The notes under the pieces are model-generated. The model worked only from the letters and a program-made list of their open reading frames with translations. It was not told the origin of the DNA and ran no database searches. Shown here in pieces: positions 7,223-8,051 of a stretch of DNA of 8,051 nucleotides. A program made the translations under genes and the position numbers. The DNA comes from Gemmatimonadota bacterium. GTDB taxonomy: Bacteria; Gemmatimonadota; Gemmatimonadetes; Gemmatimonadales; GWC2-71-9. The DNA lies in the NCBI GenBank assembly GCA_003221075.1, contig QHUF01000134.1:1-8051 (forward strand), in the 5' to 3' direction. Every line of letters starts with the position of its first letter. Position 1 is the stretch's first letter.

Positions 7223-8051
7223 GACTGGCCGGCGCGTTGCTCGGGCTCATGCTCGTGGCCCCTGTGGCCGCGCAGGGCCAAGTCAAGCTCGTCATCAACG
7301 CGGACCTCGGCGAGACGACCATCAGCCGCCACATCTACGGCCACTTCGGTGAAGACCTTGGGCGCAACATCTACGATGGCTTCTGGACTAAAGTGGGCAC
7401 GGGGCAATGGCACCTGCGCGACGACGTCATTGAGGCCCTGAAGCGGATCCAGATACCCAACCTGCGCTGGCCGGGCGGCTGCTTTGCGGACTACTACCAC
7501 TGGCACGACGGCATCGGGCAACAGCGGCCCACGATGGTGAACACGATCTGGGGCGGCGTGACCGAAGACAACAGCTTCGGCACGCACGAATACATGGAGC
7601 TGATCCAGCGCCTCGGCGCCGAGCCGTTCATTGTCGGCAACGTGGGCAGCGGCACCGTGCAGGAGATGTCGCAGTGGTGGGAATACTTGCGGGCCCCGCA
7701 GGGGAGCCCTCTCGGCGACGAGCGTGCGCGGAACGGACACCCGGAGCCGTACAGCGTCCGCTTCTGGGGCGTGGGCAACGAGAGCTGGGGGTGCGGCGGC
7801 GCCATGACGGCCGCGGAGTACGCCAACGTCTACAAGCGCTACGCCGAGTTCCTGCGCGGCGGCCGCCCCTTCCGCATCGCCACCGGGCCCGCCGGCGACG
7901 ACTACGCGTGGACGGACACGCTGATGCGGCAAGCCGGCCGCATGATCGACGGCATCGACCTCCACAATTACACGGTGGCCCGCACGTGGGCCTCCAAGGG
8001 ACGCGCGACCGAGTTCACGGAGCAAGACTGGTTCTCGGCGGTGCAGAAAGC
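7219..8051 (+). CDS. Alpha-L-arabinofuranosidase, GH51, N-terminal part (3' truncated by window edge)
   Basis: GH51 enzymes remove L-arabinofuranosyl side groups from arabinoxylan, arabinan or their oligosaccharides by a retaining mechanism. About 277 of an expected 500 or so residues are visible. A Sec signal peptide (MRLAGALLGLMLVAPVAAQ) predicts export; no lipobox is present, so a soluble periplasmic or secreted enzyme is likely. Family motifs are ISRHIYGHFGEDLGR (I35-R49), LRWPGGCFADYYHW (82-95), WGGVTEDNSFGTHEYMEL, GNVGSGTVQEM and VGNESWGCGG, in which E188 is the expected acid/base. The nucleophile Glu should lie about a hundred residues further on, beyond the right edge. The ATG overlaps the xylanase stop in ATGA and has no clear Shine-Dalgarno sequence, pointing to translational coupling with the GH10 gene. 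Arabinoxylan rather than arabinan is inferred from GH67 and GH10 nearby. Confidence 0.93.
   Translation, partial: MRLAGALLGLMLVAPVAAQGQVKLVINADLGETTISRHIYGHFGEDLGRNIYDGFWTKVGTGQWHLRDDVIEALKRIQIPNLRWPGGCFADYYHWHDGIGQQRPTMVNTIWGGVTEDNSFGTHEYMELIQRLGAEPFIVGNVGSGTVQEMSQWWEYLRAPQGSPLGDERARNGHPEPYSVRFWGVGNESWGCGGAMTAAEYANVYKRYAEFLRGGRPFRIATGPAGDDYAWTDTLMRQAGRMIDGIDLHNYTVARTWASKGRATEFTEQDWFSAVQK

Larger units (their letters stand above)
1..8051 (+). other. Glucuronoarabinoxylan utilisation locus (PUL-like, partial)
   Basis: Five consecutive + strand genes combine a SusC/SusD import pair with three xylan-side enzymes: GH67, GH10 and GH51. This defines a polysaccharide-utilisation locus. The likely flow is surface cleavage by the lipidated GH10, capture and import by SusD/SusC, then removal of glucuronic acid by GH67 and arabinose by GH51. 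A beta-xylosidase, an inner-membrane sugar transporter and a regulator are expected but not in the window. Both ends are cut by the window. Confidence 0.8.

Noticed and set aside
7189..8025. Open frame of 278 codons on the - strand at the right end
   Set aside because: It is antisense to the GH51 gene, whose motifs are unmistakable on the + strand. The GH51 frame has no stop before the window edge.

Overview
This GC-rich window carries part of a xylan-utilisation locus, with every gene on the + strand: the 3' end of a GH67 alpha-glucuronidase, a complete SusC-like TonB-dependent outer-membrane transporter, its SusD-like lipoprotein partner, a complete GH10 endo-xylanase-type lipoprotein, and the 5' end of a GH51 alpha-L-arabinofuranosidase. 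Both end genes run off the window. The gene set matches the chemistry of glucuronoarabinoxylan: GH10 cuts the backbone, SusC/SusD capture and import oligosaccharides, GH67 removes (4-O-methyl)glucuronic acid from the non-reducing end of GH10 products, and GH51 removes arabinofuranosyl side groups.

Organism (inference): SusC/SusD pairs are the hallmark of Bacteroidota, but this DNA is very GC-rich, has Shine-Dalgarno-like sequences before susC and susD and an AGGAGG just after susD, and has a sigma70-like TTGACA/TAGAAT pair before susC. Bacteroidota typically lack both kinds of signal. The N-terminal style of the SusC-like protein resembles Gemmatimonadota proteins as I remember them. Gemmatimonadota is my best guess. 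A high-GC Rhodothermota-type lineage or another soil phylum cannot be excluded without a search.

Layout: 2-919 GH67 C-terminal part; 920-1118 a non-coding leader with a promoter candidate overlapping the GH67 stop codon, a 13-bp palindrome just downstream, and no convincing terminator; 1119-4181 susC-like; a 30-bp gap; 4212-6128 susD-like; GH10 starting at or just after the susD stop (start codon ambiguous); 7219-end GH51, joined to GH10 by an ATGA overlap. Genes from susC onward look like one operon. GH67 may read through into it or belong to an upstream unit.

The most notable points are the GH10 protein, which keeps both catalytic glutamates but has lost several residues that normally line its glycone subsites; short-spaced paired cysteines recurring through the exported proteins; and a Bacteroidota-style locus driven by conventional promoter and Shine-Dalgarno signals. 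No mobile element, CRISPR array, RNA gene or regulator gene was seen.
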